From Persephonella sp. (GTDB lineage: Bacteria > Aquificota > Aquificia > Aquificales > Hydrogenothermaceae), in the NCBI RefSeq assembly GCF_027023985.1, contig NZ_JALVTW010000033.1, positions 1 through 64,000 on the forward strand: 64,000 nt of DNA, given 5' to 3'. A program made the translations under genes and the position numbers. Every line of letters begins with the position of its first letter. The first letter of the stretch is position 1. The notes beneath the pieces were generated by a model that searched no databases, had not been told where the DNA came from, and worked only from the letters and a program-made list of their open reading frames with translations. Shown one piece after another: positions 47,169 to 58,353 of the stretch.

Positions 47169-48380
47169 ATGCCAAAGTTCAAATATATAGCAAGGGACAA
47201 ATATGGTGTCAGAAGGGAGGATGTTATTTATGCTCCTGATGCAGGGGCAGCACAAATAGAGTTAGAGAAACAAGGATTTGAAGATATAAAACTACAGTTA
47301 ATCCCACAAAAAAAGTTTTCTTTTGAAATCGATATATTTAAGCCAAAAGTAAAAGAAAAAGACCTTGCTTTATTTACACGGCAGTTAGGCGCTATGATTG
47401 CTGCCGGTGTTGGTATTGCTGAAGCACTTGAAATTTTGGCAGAGCAGATGCCAAATAAAACTCTTAGAGAAGCTCTAAAAGAAGTAAAGGAAGATGTTGT
47501 TGCAGGTATGTCTCTTTCAAAAGCAATGGCTAAACATCCAAAAGTTTTTCCTGAATTTCTCGTGAATTTAATAGAAGCTGCAGAAGAATCAGGTAATTTG
47601 GATGTTATTCTTCAAAGAGCAACCCAATATTATGAAAAAATTGCTGCAATTAAAAGAAAAATTATAAGTGCTTCCTGGTATCCTGCAATGGTTGTTGTTA
47701 TAGCAACTGTTATTGTTTTGGGAATTTTAACTTTTATTGTTCCGACATTTGCCAATCTATATGCAAGCATGGGAGGGCAACTTCCATTTCTTACACAACT
47801 ACTGATCGATATAAGTAATACTCTCAAAAATAATATTTTGATAATTATAGGTGTAATTATTGGAATAATTATATTAAATAAATTTATATACAGCACAAAA
47901 GCCGGTAAAGAGTTCTATCATAGATTATTCCTTAAACTCCCCCTTCTTGGAAATATATTTCTAAAAGGTGCTATAGCAAAATTTGCAAGAACACTTGCAA
48001 CACTTATTGCAGGTGGTGTTCCTATTATGCGTTCCCTTGAAATTTCGGCATCTGTTGCAGGAAACGTTGTTGTAGAAAAAGCTATTCTTGAAGCGAAAGA
48101 TAAAGTAGAAAAAGGTCAGGAGATATATAAATCCCTTGACCCAAAAATTTTCCCGCCTATATTAATCGCCATGGTGAGAGTGGGTGAAGATACAGGTAGA
48201 CTTGATGAGATGCTGGATACTATTGCAAATTTCTTTGAGGATGAAGTTGACAGATCAGTGGAAGCATTAATTTCAACTATAGAACCATTACTTATTGTAT
48301 TTATAGGAATTATTGTAGGTGCCATTCTTATAGCTCTTTATCTACCAATATTCAAAATGGGTGAACTTATTCAATCATAA
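47169..48380 (+). CDS. pilC: Type IV pilus inner-membrane platform PilC (GspF family)
   Basis: A 403-residue protein with two GspF domains (about 70-195 and 270-395): LALFTRQLGAMIAAGVGIAE, ALEILAEQMPNKTLREALKE, LIEAAEESGNLDVILQRATQ, and the repeat with FARTLATLIAGGVPIMRSLE and MVRVGEDTGRLDEMLDTIAN. Three membrane helices are near residues 170-190, 220-238 and 375-395. It anchors PilB/PilT motors. It begins with MPKFKYIARDKYG, typical of the family. Confidence 0.92.
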   Translation: MPKFKYIARDKYGVRREDVIYAPDAGAAQIELEKQGFEDIKLQLIPQKKFSFEIDIFKPKVKEKDLALFTRQLGAMIAAGVGIAEALEILAEQMPNKTLREALKEVKEDVVAGMSLSKAMAKHPKVFPEFLVNLIEAAEESGNLDVILQRATQYYEKIAAIKRKIISASWYPAMVVVIATVIVLGILTFIVPTFANLYASMGGQLPFLTQLLIDISNTLKNNILIIIGVIIGIIILNKFIYSTKAGKEFYHRLFLKLPLLGNIFLKGAIAKFARTLATLIAGGVPIMRSLEISASVAGNVVVEKAILEAKDKVEKGQEIYKSLDPKIFPPILIAMVRVGEDTGRLDEMLDTIANFFEDEVDRSVEALISTIEPLLIVFIGIIVGAILIALYLPIFKMGELIQS

Positions 48381-49441
48381 TGAAAAAAGTTGCAGTTGCA
48401 TTAAGTGGTGGGGTGGATTCTTCAGTGTCCGCCCTTTTGCTTAAAGAAAAAGGATACGACGTTATAGGAATTACCTTAAAATTATCTTCCGTAGTATGCG
48501 AAACAGATACACAGATATGCTGTTCCCCACAAGATGTCAAAGATGCAAAAAAAGTATCTCAGTTTTTAGGTATAGAGCATTATGTTTTAGATTGGGAAGA
48601 TATTTTTCATAAAAAAGTGATTAATTATTTTTTAGATGAGTATAAAAAAGGTAAAACTCCAAATCCATGCTCTATATGTAACCGGGAAGTAAAAACAGGT
48701 CTTCTTGCAAAATATGCAGTTGATGTTCTAGGCGTTGATTATCTTGCTACAGGACATTATTTAGGAATTTCTGATATAGAAGGACATAAAGTAATCAAAA
48801 GAGGTAAAGATATTAAAAAAGACCAGTCTTACTTTATGGCTCTTTTAGAAAAGGAAATCTTAGATTATCTTATCTTTCCTTTAACAGATAAAACAAAAGA
48901 AGAAGTCAGGCAAATAGCTCAAAAATATAAAATTCCTGTAGCTCAAAAATCTGAAAGCTTTGAAATATGCTTTACGGCTGGAAAGACTCCCGGAGAATAT
49001 ATAGACCAGCTTGGATTAAATATAAATACTGCCGGGGATATTTTGCTTGATACAGGAGAAAAAGTTGGTAAACATAAAGGTTTATCCCACTACACTATAG
49101 GCCAGAGAAGAGGTCTTGGGGTTGCATGGAAAGAACCTCTTTATGTTTTAGACAAAGATATAAAAACAAATTCATTGATTGTAGGGACAAAAGACAAACT
49201 TTTAACTGATTATGTTGGGGCAGGAAATATCAATTTATTTGTTCCGGAAGACTTTTTATTTGAAAAAGAAATTTTAGTTCAAGGAAGATATAAGCAAAAA
49301 CCCGTAGAAATAAAAAAAGTAGAAAAAGGAAATAACAAATTTAGATTTTACTTCAAAACTCCACAACCGAAATTTGCACCGGGACAAATTCTGGCTATAT
49401 ATACAAATGACAAACTGTTAGGCGGTGGTGTTATAGTATAG
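48380..49441 (+). CDS. mnmA: tRNA 2-thiouridine synthase MnmA
   Basis: A 353-residue tRNA-modifying enzyme that thiolates U34. It has the PP-loop VAVALSGGVDSSVSALLLKE (about 4-23), TPNPCSICNREVKTGLLAKY (first catalytic Cys, about 95-114), VDYLATGHYLG, KDQSYFMALL, SESFEICFTAGKTPGEYI (second Cys) and GLSHYTIGQRRGLGVAWKEP. The start overlaps the pilC stop (TAATG). The last 24 bp overlap the convergent CCA/poly(A) polymerase gene. Confidence 0.95.
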   Translation: MKKVAVALSGGVDSSVSALLLKEKGYDVIGITLKLSSVVCETDTQICCSPQDVKDAKKVSQFLGIEHYVLDWEDIFHKKVINYFLDEYKKGKTPNPCSICNREVKTGLLAKYAVDVLGVDYLATGHYLGISDIEGHKVIKRGKDIKKDQSYFMALLEKEILDYLIFPLTDKTKEEVRQIAQKYKIPVAQKSESFEICFTAGKTPGEYIDQLGLNINTAGDILLDTGEKVGKHKGLSHYTIGQRRGLGVAWKEPLYVLDKDIKTNSLIVGTKDKLLTDYVGAGNINLFVPEDFLFEKEILVQGRYKQKPVEIKKVEKGNNKFRFYFKTPQPKFAPGQILAIYTNDKLLGGGVIV

Positions 49442-50065
49442 TTCCTTTATAAACTCTATTGCCTGCTCTTTAGTTTTTATTTTTCCTTCTACCTGCTTTT
49501 TTTGCAGTTCTTCTTTAATTTTTCCAACAATTGGGGAAGGTTTTATATTCAAAATTTCCATAATTTCTTTTCCATTTAACAAAGGTTGCTCTATAACTTC
49601 TTTAGTATAAATATCAAAATAATATTCCTGGAGAAAAATCACAAAAAGTTCAAGTTTTTTAAGATATTCCTTATTTTCAGAGGTGGCATAGGCATCTGCA
49701 TAGGTAAGGATAAAAAGGTGAGGAATTAAACTTTTGTTCCTGAACCAGAAAAAATTTAGCTCTTTATTAGTCAGGTTATCTGCTTCTTTCAAAGCTAATA
49801 ATCTAAATATTTCCAGATGAGAACCAACAAGATTTCCAATGAATTCTGATGCTTTTTTTCCAAGGGATAGCTCTCTATTTATTGAGTTCAAAATGATTTC
49901 CTTGCCTTTTATATCATGTTCCTTAAATTTTTGTTTGGTTGTGTATATTTTTCCAATATCATGAAAGAAAGCTGTAAATTTTAAAAGAGTAATATCATTA
50001 AATTCTGTAAAAAATTCCTGTTTACCTAATTTTTCTAAAAATGATTTAGGGATACTATTTTTCAA
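49418..50065 (-). CDS. C-terminal half (HD domain) of CCA-adding/poly(A) polymerase, -1 frame
   Basis: This frame encodes the rest of the tRNA nucleotidyltransferase family protein: LLKFTAFFHDIGKIYTTKQK (HD motif, about residues 27-46), then a helical C-terminus with INRELSLGKKASEFIGNLVG and LTYADAYATSENKEYLKKLE. Its only likely start is a TTG without a ribosome site. The frame is open upstream across the run of nine A, so I read it as the continuation of the gene 50062-51033 after a -1 shift, giving a 538-residue protein. See the finding on the shift. Confidence 0.7.
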   Translation of the reverse strand: MKNSIPKSFLEKLGKQEFFTEFNDITLLKFTAFFHDIGKIYTTKQKFKEHDIKGKEIILNSINRELSLGKKASEFIGNLVGSHLEIFRLLALKEADNLTNKELNFFWFRNKSLIPHLFILTYADAYATSENKEYLKKLELFVIFLQEYYFDIYTKEVIEQPLLNGKEIMEILNIKPSPIVGKIKEELQKKQVEGKIKTKEQAIEFIKELYYNTTA

Positions 50066-51033
50066 TAACTCTTTTTTTTTAAAAATTCTTCCATATACTC
50101 AACTGTTTTTAAAGAATGCTCCAGCAAGGGATATTTATGAAATTCTCCTTGATTTTTGATCTTTATCATTTCATTTATTTCAGGAACAATTTGCTGAAAT
50201 ATTCCGGCTGATATTAGTTTTTCAATTGTTTTGTAGCTATCTTCCCCTTCAAAAATTTTTAAAATTTCATCTCTTATCCTTTCAACCGGGGAGTTTTTAA
50301 CTAATTCCTTATTTTTCTTAACCCATTTTTCGTATTCTTTATCTAACTCAAAATCAAGCTGCTGGGCAATTCTAAAACCTCTGAATATTCTTACAGGGTC
50401 TTTTTGTATATTTTCATATGAAACAGGCCTTATTATTCCTGTCTGAAGATCTTCAAGACCACCGGATGGATCAAATAGAACCGTTTGGGAAGCACCCATA
50501 CCCAAAGCATCATCAAAAACAATTGCCATTGCATTAATTGTAAAATCTCTCTGGAGTAAATCCTGATTAACCCGCTCTATTATTTCTTTTTCCTTATCAT
50601 AAAAGTCCAGCTGGGGATTTGACATAATATCAGAGATATCCATATAAGAGAAATCAAATCTATAGCGGGTCTGCCCTTCATAGAAAATTATAGTAGCTAC
50701 ATCTTTTTCTTTTTCAAAAGAGAATATATCTCCTTTACCAAGGATATTTTTTAGTTTTTTTACTATCTCAAACGGGTCTGTTGTTACAATAAAATCAACA
50801 TCAACTTTATTTTTAATAGGTCTGTTTAACAGTCTATCTCTTATCCAGCCTCCAACTATAAGACAGACCGTATCTTTTCCAAGAGCTTTTGCTACCTGGT
50901 CAAAATAAGAGTTATAGAATAAAAGTCCATGAACATACTTTGTTTTTATATCTAAATCAAATTCTTCCCGTTGGTCTTTGGGAATATTCTGTCTATGAAG
51001 AATTTTCTCAAGTAGTTTTTCTATTCCAAGCAT
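50062..51033 (-). CDS. N-terminal half of CCA-adding/poly(A) polymerase family protein
   Basis: The nucleotidyltransferase head is complete: VCLIVGGWIRDRLLNRPIKN (about 56-75), then KVDVDFIVTTDPFEIVKKL with the DxD metal pair, LLQRDFTINAMAIVFDDALG (RDFTINA motif, about 168-187), DPVRIFRGFRIAQQLDFELD (about 218-237). It ends in LLEHSLKTVEYMEEFLKKKSY, where the first His of the HD domain is present, but the HD pair lies in the next frame. Aquificota use separate CC- and A-adding enzymes, and this is one of those candidates. Confidence 0.8.
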   Translation of the reverse strand: MLGIEKLLEKILHRQNIPKDQREEFDLDIKTKYVHGLLFYNSYFDQVAKALGKDTVCLIVGGWIRDRLLNRPIKNKVDVDFIVTTDPFEIVKKLKNILGKGDIFSFEKEKDVATIIFYEGQTRYRFDFSYMDISDIMSNPQLDFYDKEKEIIERVNQDLLQRDFTINAMAIVFDDALGMGASQTVLFDPSGGLEDLQTGIIRPVSYENIQKDPVRIFRGFRIAQQLDFELDKEYEKWVKKNKELVKNSPVERIRDEILKIFEGEDSYKTIEKLISAGIFQQIVPEINEMIKIKNQGEFHKYPLLEHSLKTVEYMEEFLKKKSY

Positions 51034-51043
51034 TTGATTTCCT

Positions 51044-51547
51044 TTAGAGAATATTAAATTGTTTTAATATTTTGGCAAGCTCAGGGTCTTTTTTGGCTAA
51101 TTGTTTTAAAGCCTGATACAATTCTCTTAATTTTTCTTCTTTTTGAAGTTCCTCAAGGGTTTCATCTTTAGCTCTTTTTATAATTGTCCTTCTGTCCCAG
51201 TAAGCAAACCCTATTACAAAAACAGTTAAAGTTGTAAAGATTCCAGTTATAATCCATAGAAACTGAATAAAATGGTCAAAACGCTTATTAATATCCTCAA
51301 ATCGTCTGTTAATATCCTCAAAACGTTTGTTAATATCTTCAAATCGTTTGTCTATTTGCTCAAATCTTTTATTAGTTTCTTCTTTAAAATCTCTAAACTG
51401 AGTTTCAAGGATAGTTAGTCTTTTGTCTATATCAATGAGTTTTTGATAAATCATTTCATTGGTTATTTTTACATTTTTGTTTTCTGCAAAAGAAAATCCA
51501 AATAAACCTAAAGTTAAAAAAAGAGAAAATAAAACTTTTCTCATCAA
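51044..51547 (-). CDS. Exported membrane-anchored coiled-coil protein
   Basis: A 167-residue protein. It has a signal peptide (about residues 1-21, ending SFAEN), a coiled coil with a repeated heptad (KRFEQIDKRFEDINKRFEDI, about 61-95), one membrane helix (about 100-122, FLWIITGIFTTLTVFVIGFA) and a charged helical end. This plan is common in proteins of unknown role in thermophiles. It precedes the CCA/poly(A) polymerase gene by 10 bp, in the same direction. Confidence 0.65.
   Translation of the reverse strand: MMRKVLFSLFLTLGLFGFSFAENKNVKITNEMIYQKLIDIDKRLTILETQFRDFKEETNKRFEQIDKRFEDINKRFEDINRRFEDINKRFDHFIQFLWIITGIFTTLTVFVIGFAYWDRRTIIKRAKDETLEELQKEEKLRELYQALKQLAKKDPELAKILKQFNIL
51280..51365 (-). 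repeat. 21-bp tandem repeats coding a heptad
   Basis: Four near-identical 21-bp units (plus-strand form like AATATCCTCAAATCGTCTGTT) encode the repeated KRFEDIN heptad. Such units can expand or contract by slippage, so coil length may vary among strains. Confidence 0.75.
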
Positions 51548-51613
51548 TTACCTCAAATAAATTCCACAATTTACTTTAATTTTATGGAATGTAATGAGAT
51601 TTTGCAAATAAAA

Positions 51614-51635
51614 AAGCCCCCATTAACGGGGGCTT
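51614..51635 (-). terminator. Rho-independent terminator of porin 1
   Basis: AAGCCCCC...GGGGGCTT with a 6-base loop. Read leftward, it is followed by a T-rich tract (TTTTTTATTTGC), 28 bp past the porin stop. Confidence 0.85.
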
Positions 51636-51662
51636 GAGAAGAAGATTTATAGAATGAATTCC

Positions 51663-52856
51663 TTAGAAGAGGAATCCAGCTTCGAAAGCTAAAACTGTTC
51701 TGTTGTCTTTAGCTTTTCCGCTGTCGTTTACGAAAACTTTTTTATCTGTTGAAATGTAAGCAGCTTCAAGTCTTGCAAATGTGTTTTTAGTTGGTTTCCA
51801 TGTTGGTGTAATTGTAAATGACCATGCACTGTTTTTACCTGTGAGATAGATTCCACTACCGTTATTATCGCTTGAATCTCCGTTATCTACATATTCAATT
51901 CTAATTGGGAAAGTTACATTAGCAATTTGAGCATCAAGGAAATCTACGTCAATATTAAGAGCTACACCCCATGCAGAATCATCTGCTTTAGAATCACTTC
52001 CTAACGGATTTTTGGTTCCTGTGGCAGATCTTTTTGCAGCATCATCAAGAGTTGTATAATCAGCCTCAAGTCCTGCCTTTACAATTCCAAAGTCAAAGTT
52101 TGTGCAGAGAACATAGAGATTTCTTCCTTCTGCTTCGTTATATGTGTGTAATCCTACTTTTGAACCGAAACCTACAAAATCTGACAGATTGAAAGAAATA
52201 CCAGCTTCGAAAGCATCTGAAATACCATAGCCTAAAACATCATTACTTTTACCTTGTAACAATCCTCCTCCTTGATTGTATCCTACATAAACTTGAGCAA
52301 TTCCTGCATCATAGTTGGCTCTTGCTCCAGCATAAAGAACAGGGTGTCCTGTAAAGAGGATACCTCTTGTATAGTTTCTATTGAGAATTGTTAATGGAGC
52401 TTCACCGAATTTGTTCCAGAGAAGTCCTGCATCAATAGAAAGACCTTCAATTGGAGCAATTGTTACATAAGCAAGCCATGGTTTAAAATCTGTTGTTTTT
52501 CCCCATTTAAGAAGTCTTTGTCCTTTGCCACTATTTAAAGAATTATCTCCATTTACAACTGCTGAAGATGCTACTAATGTTGGAACTTCGAAGCTTGCGA
52601 AAGCTGCATTAAATCCGATTGGGCTGTTTGCATCAGCTTTTTTCATTAATCCGATAGCAAATGTAGATACGTGGAAATTATCGTTATTGCCATCATTTCC
52701 AAAGTTTGATAGAGCAAAATCATTGTCCTGCCAGTCGTAAGAAGCTGATACTCCACCATAGAGAACAATGTCAGAGTTAGCAACTGTAAGAGTTCCAGCC
52801 TGTGCAGCACCTGCTGCAAGTAATCCTGCTGCTGCTAAACCTAATACTTTTTTCAT
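51663..52856 (-). CDS. Outer-membrane porin-like beta-barrel, paralogue 1
   Basis: A 397-residue protein with a Sec signal peptide (MKKVLGLAAAGLLAAGAAQA, cleavage after AQA at about 20) and then many alternating strands, ending with aromatic Phe (LAFEAGFLF) as outer-membrane barrels do. Its N-terminus (GTLTVANSDI) and C-terminal WKPTKNTFARLEAAYISTDK closely match the second porin at 53323-54348, so the two arose by duplication. It likely lets small solutes pass. Promoter and terminator are both visible, so it is monocistronic and probably strongly expressed. Confidence 0.8.
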   Translation of the reverse strand: MKKVLGLAAAGLLAAGAAQAGTLTVANSDIVLYGGVSASYDWQDNDFALSNFGNDGNNDNFHVSTFAIGLMKKADANSPIGFNAAFASFEVPTLVASSAVVNGDNSLNSGKGQRLLKWGKTTDFKPWLAYVTIAPIEGLSIDAGLLWNKFGEAPLTILNRNYTRGILFTGHPVLYAGARANYDAGIAQVYVGYNQGGGLLQGKSNDVLGYGISDAFEAGISFNLSDFVGFGSKVGLHTYNEAEGRNLYVLCTNFDFGIVKAGLEADYTTLDDAAKRSATGTKNPLGSDSKADDSAWGVALNIDVDFLDAQIANVTFPIRIEYVDNGDSSDNNGSGIYLTGKNSAWSFTITPTWKPTKNTFARLEAAYISTDKKVFVNDSGKAKDNRTVLAFEAGFLF

Positions 52857-52892
52857 GTCGTAACCTCCTTAAATATGATTTTTTTCATAAAT

Positions 52893-52921
52893 TTTATACC
52901 AAATTTTAATTCATATGTCTA
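52893..52921 (-). promoter_or_regulatory. Promoter of porin 1
   Basis: On the minus strand TAGACA (52921-52916), 17 bp, TATAAA (52898-52893). A TAAGGAGG ribosome site sits just before the ATG at 52856. Confidence 0.65.
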
Positions 52922-53295
52922 TTCTAATATATTATTTGTTTAATTTTCGTAACAAATACATTTTCCTTTAATTTTAGAAGGAAACAATATTTATGCCAAA
53001 ATTAGGAAACATTCATAATATTTGGGGAAGTATTGATATTTCTTGATGGAAAAGATATGAAAGAAAAAAATCAATGTAAAATTTATTTTTCCTCTTCTGC
53101 ACTTTTGCAAAAATTAAAAATTTTTTCTTCTTTGATAGAAACATTATTTGATGATTTTTTCTTCATCTGAAGAACTTTTCGTCGAATTATATTTCTACCT
53201 TTGTTTTTATGAAGGCAAGATTTATATGCGCATATTTGACACAAGAAATCATTTGGATTATATACTTGACCCATTAGCTTTCTCCATTAAAGAAA
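52922..53295. other. Intergenic region between the porins, no convincing gene
   Basis: About 370 bp of A+T-rich DNA between the porin 1 promoter and the porin 2 terminator. A 63-codon leftward frame at 53083-53274 is open but has no good ribosome site or recognisable protein features. No RNA structure was recognised. Confidence 0.5.
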
Positions 53296-53315
53296 AAAGG
53301 GGCTTTCGCCCCTTT
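53296..53315 (-). terminator. Rho-independent terminator of porin 2
   Basis: AAAGGGGC TTTC GCCCCTTT. Read leftward it is followed by TTTTCT. It lies 8 bp past the porin 2 stop. Confidence 0.85.
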
Positions 53316-53322
53316 GGAAAAT

Positions 53323-54348
53323 TTAGAATACGAATCCAGCTTCTACACCCATAACTGTTCTATTGTCTTTTTTGTTTCCATTATCATCTTGGAAACCTTT
53401 TTTGTCAGTTGAGATGTAAGAGAATTCTGCTCTGAGGAATGTGTTTTTAGTTGGTTTCCATGTTGGTGTGATCGTGAAAGTCCATGCATCATCACCGGCA
53501 ACACTATATATTCCACTTGTTCCATCATTTACGTATTCAATTCTTACTGGAATTTCAAAAACATCCATTTTTGCAGATGCATAGAGAGCTATACCGTAAG
53601 CAGAATCATCCTTTCCAGACTTTTTCGCTGTGTCATCTAACCATTGATAATCAATATTTGTTCCAAGTTCAATACCTGCAACTTCTGTGCTGAGAACTAC
53701 ATCAACAAGGTTTTTGAAAGCAGAATAGTCAAAATAAGAAACAGCATAGTTAAAACCCGCTATAGAACCAATAGAACCTATAGCAAAAGCATCAGAAGGC
53801 AATACTCCGTTTATGGCACTAACGGTATCTTCACTTTGCTGAGTATACTCAGCGTAAATGTCAATTCCATCCATAATAGAGTAAGTCACTCTTGCTCCAG
53901 GATAAACGAAAGGTTGCCCATACCAAACTGCACCAAAAAGATAGTTAGGATTATCATAAGTATGATACAATTCATATCCAATATTTGTAGTAAGTTTTCC
54001 CGCATCTATAGTTAACCCTTCAATTGGTCTTATACTAACCCATGCATATTCAACATCAAATTCAGGAGAAGGAGGTAATGTCTCATCTAAGATATCCGGT
54101 TGTCCACTTGCACCAAAACCTACAGTAAAGCCAATTGTAGAGTTCATTTTTGAAGTTAAATCAATTGCAAAAGAAGAAACTGTAAAATAATCATTATTTT
54201 GATTCTTCCCATTATTTGTTGCATAGAAATAACCCGCTGTTACACCTCCTGTCATTTCAATATCAGAGTTAGCAACTGTAAGAGTTCCAGCCTGCGCAGC
54301 ACCTGCTGCAAGTAATCCTGCTGCCACTAAACTTAATGCTTTTTTCAT
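53323..54348 (-). CDS. Outer-membrane porin-like beta-barrel, paralogue 2
   Basis: A 341-residue protein with a signal peptide nearly identical to porin 1 (MKKALSLVAAGLLAAGAAQA), then GTLTVANSDIEMTGGVTAGY, a strand-rich body and the shared end WKPTKNTFLRAEFSYISTDK followed by MGVEAGFVF. It is about 55 residues shorter than porin 1, with differences concentrated in the loops, suggesting diverged solute or surface properties. It lies between porin 1 and amt-glnB, but has its own ribosome site (AAAGGAGG) and terminator. Confidence 0.8.
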   Translation of the reverse strand: MKKALSLVAAGLLAAGAAQAGTLTVANSDIEMTGGVTAGYFYATNNGKNQNNDYFTVSSFAIDLTSKMNSTIGFTVGFGASGQPDILDETLPPSPEFDVEYAWVSIRPIEGLTIDAGKLTTNIGYELYHTYDNPNYLFGAVWYGQPFVYPGARVTYSIMDGIDIYAEYTQQSEDTVSAINGVLPSDAFAIGSIGSIAGFNYAVSYFDYSAFKNLVDVVLSTEVAGIELGTNIDYQWLDDTAKKSGKDDSAYGIALYASAKMDVFEIPVRIEYVNDGTSGIYSVAGDDAWTFTITPTWKPTKNTFLRAEFSYISTDKKGFQDDNGNKKDNRTVMGVEAGFVF

Positions 54349-54413
54349 ACTGTAACCTCCTTTAAGTTTTTATTAGCCAATATTAGCACATTTTTAATCT
54401 AAATAGCAAAAAT

Positions 54414-54430
54414 GGGGCTTTTAAAGCCCC
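54414..54430 (-). terminator. Rho-independent terminator of amt
   Basis: GGGGCTTTTAAAGCCCC palindrome. Read leftward it is followed by ATTTTTGC. It lies just after the amt stop. Confidence 0.75.
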
Positions 54431-54438
54431 GAAATTGT

Positions 54439-55740
54439 TTATAAATTAAATCCTCTCTCTCCATGTGTTGCTTCATCAAGACCCATTGTTTCTGTCTCTT
54501 CGTCAACTCTTGCTCCACCTGTTAACAGAGAAGATACAAAATATAAAATGGCTGTCATAATTGCTGTGAATACTATTGTGAATAAAATAGATTCAACCTG
54601 AACAATAATTTGTCCCATTCTATCTCCGTTTTGGAGAGGAGAGCCGTCCCATGCGAGTGGTTGAAGTGCGAAGAAACCTGTTGCTAATGCACCCCAGATA
54701 CCTGCCATTCCATGAACACCGAAAGCATCAAGGGAGTCATCATATCCAAGGGCTTTCTTGAGAACATAAACCCCGAACCATCCAACTATACCTGCTATAA
54801 AGCCAATAATAAGTGCACCTGCAGCATTAACAAAACCTGCCGCTGGGGTAATAGCTACCAGACCTGCAATAGCACCTGAAGCAGCACCAAGGAGTGTTGG
54901 CTTTTTAGCTGTTATCCATTCTATTAATACCCATGAGATAACTGCTGCTGCTGTTGCAAGGTTTGTTGTAAGAAGTGCAACACCTGCAACCTCGTTTGCA
55001 CCAAATGCAGAACCTGCATTAAATCCAAACCATCCAAACCACAGGAGACCTGCACCAAGGGCAGTTAAAACAACTGAAGATGGAAGAATTGCTGTTTTTT
55101 TGTAATCTTTTCTTTTTCCAAGAAGTAATGCTAAAACCAGACCTGTTACCCCTGCGTTGATATGAACAACTGTTCCACCTGCAAAGTCAAGAGCTCCTGC
55201 ATCAAAGAGGAAACCTCCACCCCATACAACGTGAGCTATTGGAGCATATACAAAAGTAATCCATAGAATTACAAATACGAGCCATGTGGAAAATTTCATT
55301 CTTTCAATTACTGCACCTGCAGCAAGTGCTATTGTGATAGCAGCGAATGTTGACTGGAATGTTGCAAATACCCATTCAGGATATGTTCCACTTAAAGCTT
55401 TATAATCAACTCCATTCATTAAAAATTTGCCAAATCCTCCAACTATAGCATCAAGAGCTCCATATCCGTCTGTGAATGCCATAGAATAACCCCAAAGGAA
55501 CCACACAACAATTGCTATTGCATAAGCCATAAGAACCATCATTACTGTGTTAACAATATTTTTGTATCTTGTCATTCCACCGTAGAAAAGGATAAGTCCT
55601 CCCACAGTCATAAGAACAACCAGAGCTGTTGCTGTTATCATCCATGCGGTATCACCGGTATCTAACTTTGCTTCATCTGCAAAGGAAATAGCCGGCACCA
55701 GCAGGGAGAAAGCCCAAAATAATAAAGATTTAATTCTCAT
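54439..55740 (-). CDS. amt: Ammonium transporter Amt
   Basis: A 433-residue channel with a signal peptide (about 1-21, ending SFADE) and eleven membrane helices. Conserved parts: GGLILFYGGMTRYKN (about 47-61), VWFLWGYSMAFTDG, the twin-His sites VVHINAGVTGLVLALLLG and DSLDAFGVHGMAGIWGAL, and WFGWFGFNAGSAFGANEVAG. It takes up ammonium and is blocked by GlnB/GlnK-type PII proteins. The PII gene lies upstream in the same direction. Confidence 0.95.
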   Translation of the reverse strand: MRIKSLLFWAFSLLVPAISFADEAKLDTGDTAWMITATALVVLMTVGGLILFYGGMTRYKNIVNTVMMVLMAYAIAIVVWFLWGYSMAFTDGYGALDAIVGGFGKFLMNGVDYKALSGTYPEWVFATFQSTFAAITIALAAGAVIERMKFSTWLVFVILWITFVYAPIAHVVWGGGFLFDAGALDFAGGTVVHINAGVTGLVLALLLGKRKDYKKTAILPSSVVLTALGAGLLWFGWFGFNAGSAFGANEVAGVALLTTNLATAAAVISWVLIEWITAKKPTLLGAASGAIAGLVAITPAAGFVNAAGALIIGFIAGIVGWFGVYVLKKALGYDDSLDAFGVHGMAGIWGALATGFFALQPLAWDGSPLQNGDRMGQIIVQVESILFTIVFTAIMTAILYFVSSLLTGGARVDEETETMGLDEATHGERGFNL

Positions 55741-55769
55741 ACTGTAACCTCCTGATTTTTATTTATTTT

Positions 55770-56280
<511 letters not shown>

Positions 56281-56301
56281 AAGCCCCCATTACGGGGGCT
56301 T
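56281..56301 (-). terminator. Rho-independent terminator of groESL
   Basis: AAGCCCCC ATTAC GGGGGCTT. Read leftward it is followed by a long T run. It lies 26 bp after groEL. Confidence 0.85.
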
Positions 56302-56327
56302 GGAAAACTTTTTATATTAAGGGCTTT

Positions 56328-57965
<1,638 letters not shown>

Positions 57966-57991
57966 CTATTTCCACCTCCTTTGTTTTTTTG

Positions 57992-58285
57992 TTATTGGAT
58001 AATAGCAAGGATGTCGTCTTCTCTGAGAACTATAAGTTCTTCTCCATCAACAACAAATTCATTTCCGGCATATTTGCTGTAGATAACTTTGTCCCCAACT
58101 TTTACTTTTAATGGTTTGATTTCTCCATTTTCTAAAAGTCTTCCTTCACCAACGGCTATTACTTCACCTTCTGATGGTTTTTCTTTAGCTGTATCAGGGA
58201 TGATAATTCCTGATGGAGTTTTTTCTTCTGCTTCTTCTGCAGGTTTGATCACTACTCTATCGTAGAGGGGTGTGATTTTAGCCAT
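57992..58285 (-). CDS. groES: Co-chaperonin GroES
   Basis: A 97-residue cap of the GroEL cage: [20 protein letters not shown] at the start, mobile loop [20 protein letters not shown] (about 26-45), then [20 protein letters not shown] and [10 protein letters not shown]-like [14 protein letters not shown]. It lies 26 bp before groEL. Confidence 0.97.
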   Translation of the reverse strand: MAKITPLYDRVVIKPAEEAEEKTPSGIIIPDTAKEKPSEGEVIAVGEGRLLENGEIKPLKVKVGDKVIYSKYAGNEFVVDGEELIVLREDDILAIIQ

Positions 58286-58324
58286 CCTGCATAACCTCCT
58301 TTTTCTTTATTTTTACTATTTAAT

Positions 58325-58353
58325 ATTATATTCCTGAATATAAAAAAATGCAA
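58325..58353 (-). promoter_or_regulatory. Sigma-70-type promoter of groESL
   Basis: On the minus strand TTGCAT (58353-58348), 17 bp, TATAAT (58330-58325), 40 bp before groES. No CIRCE inverted repeat (TTAGCACTC type) was found between promoter and gene, so HrcA control is not supported. Confidence 0.7.

Noticed and set aside
51280-51365. Short tandem repeats considered as a CRISPR-like array
   Set aside because: The 21-bp units are contiguous, in frame and encode a coiled-coil heptad; there are no spacers and no cas genes.
53083-53274. 63-codon leftward frame between the porins
   Set aside because: No ribosome site, no recognisable features, and it would lie between a porin promoter and a terminator.
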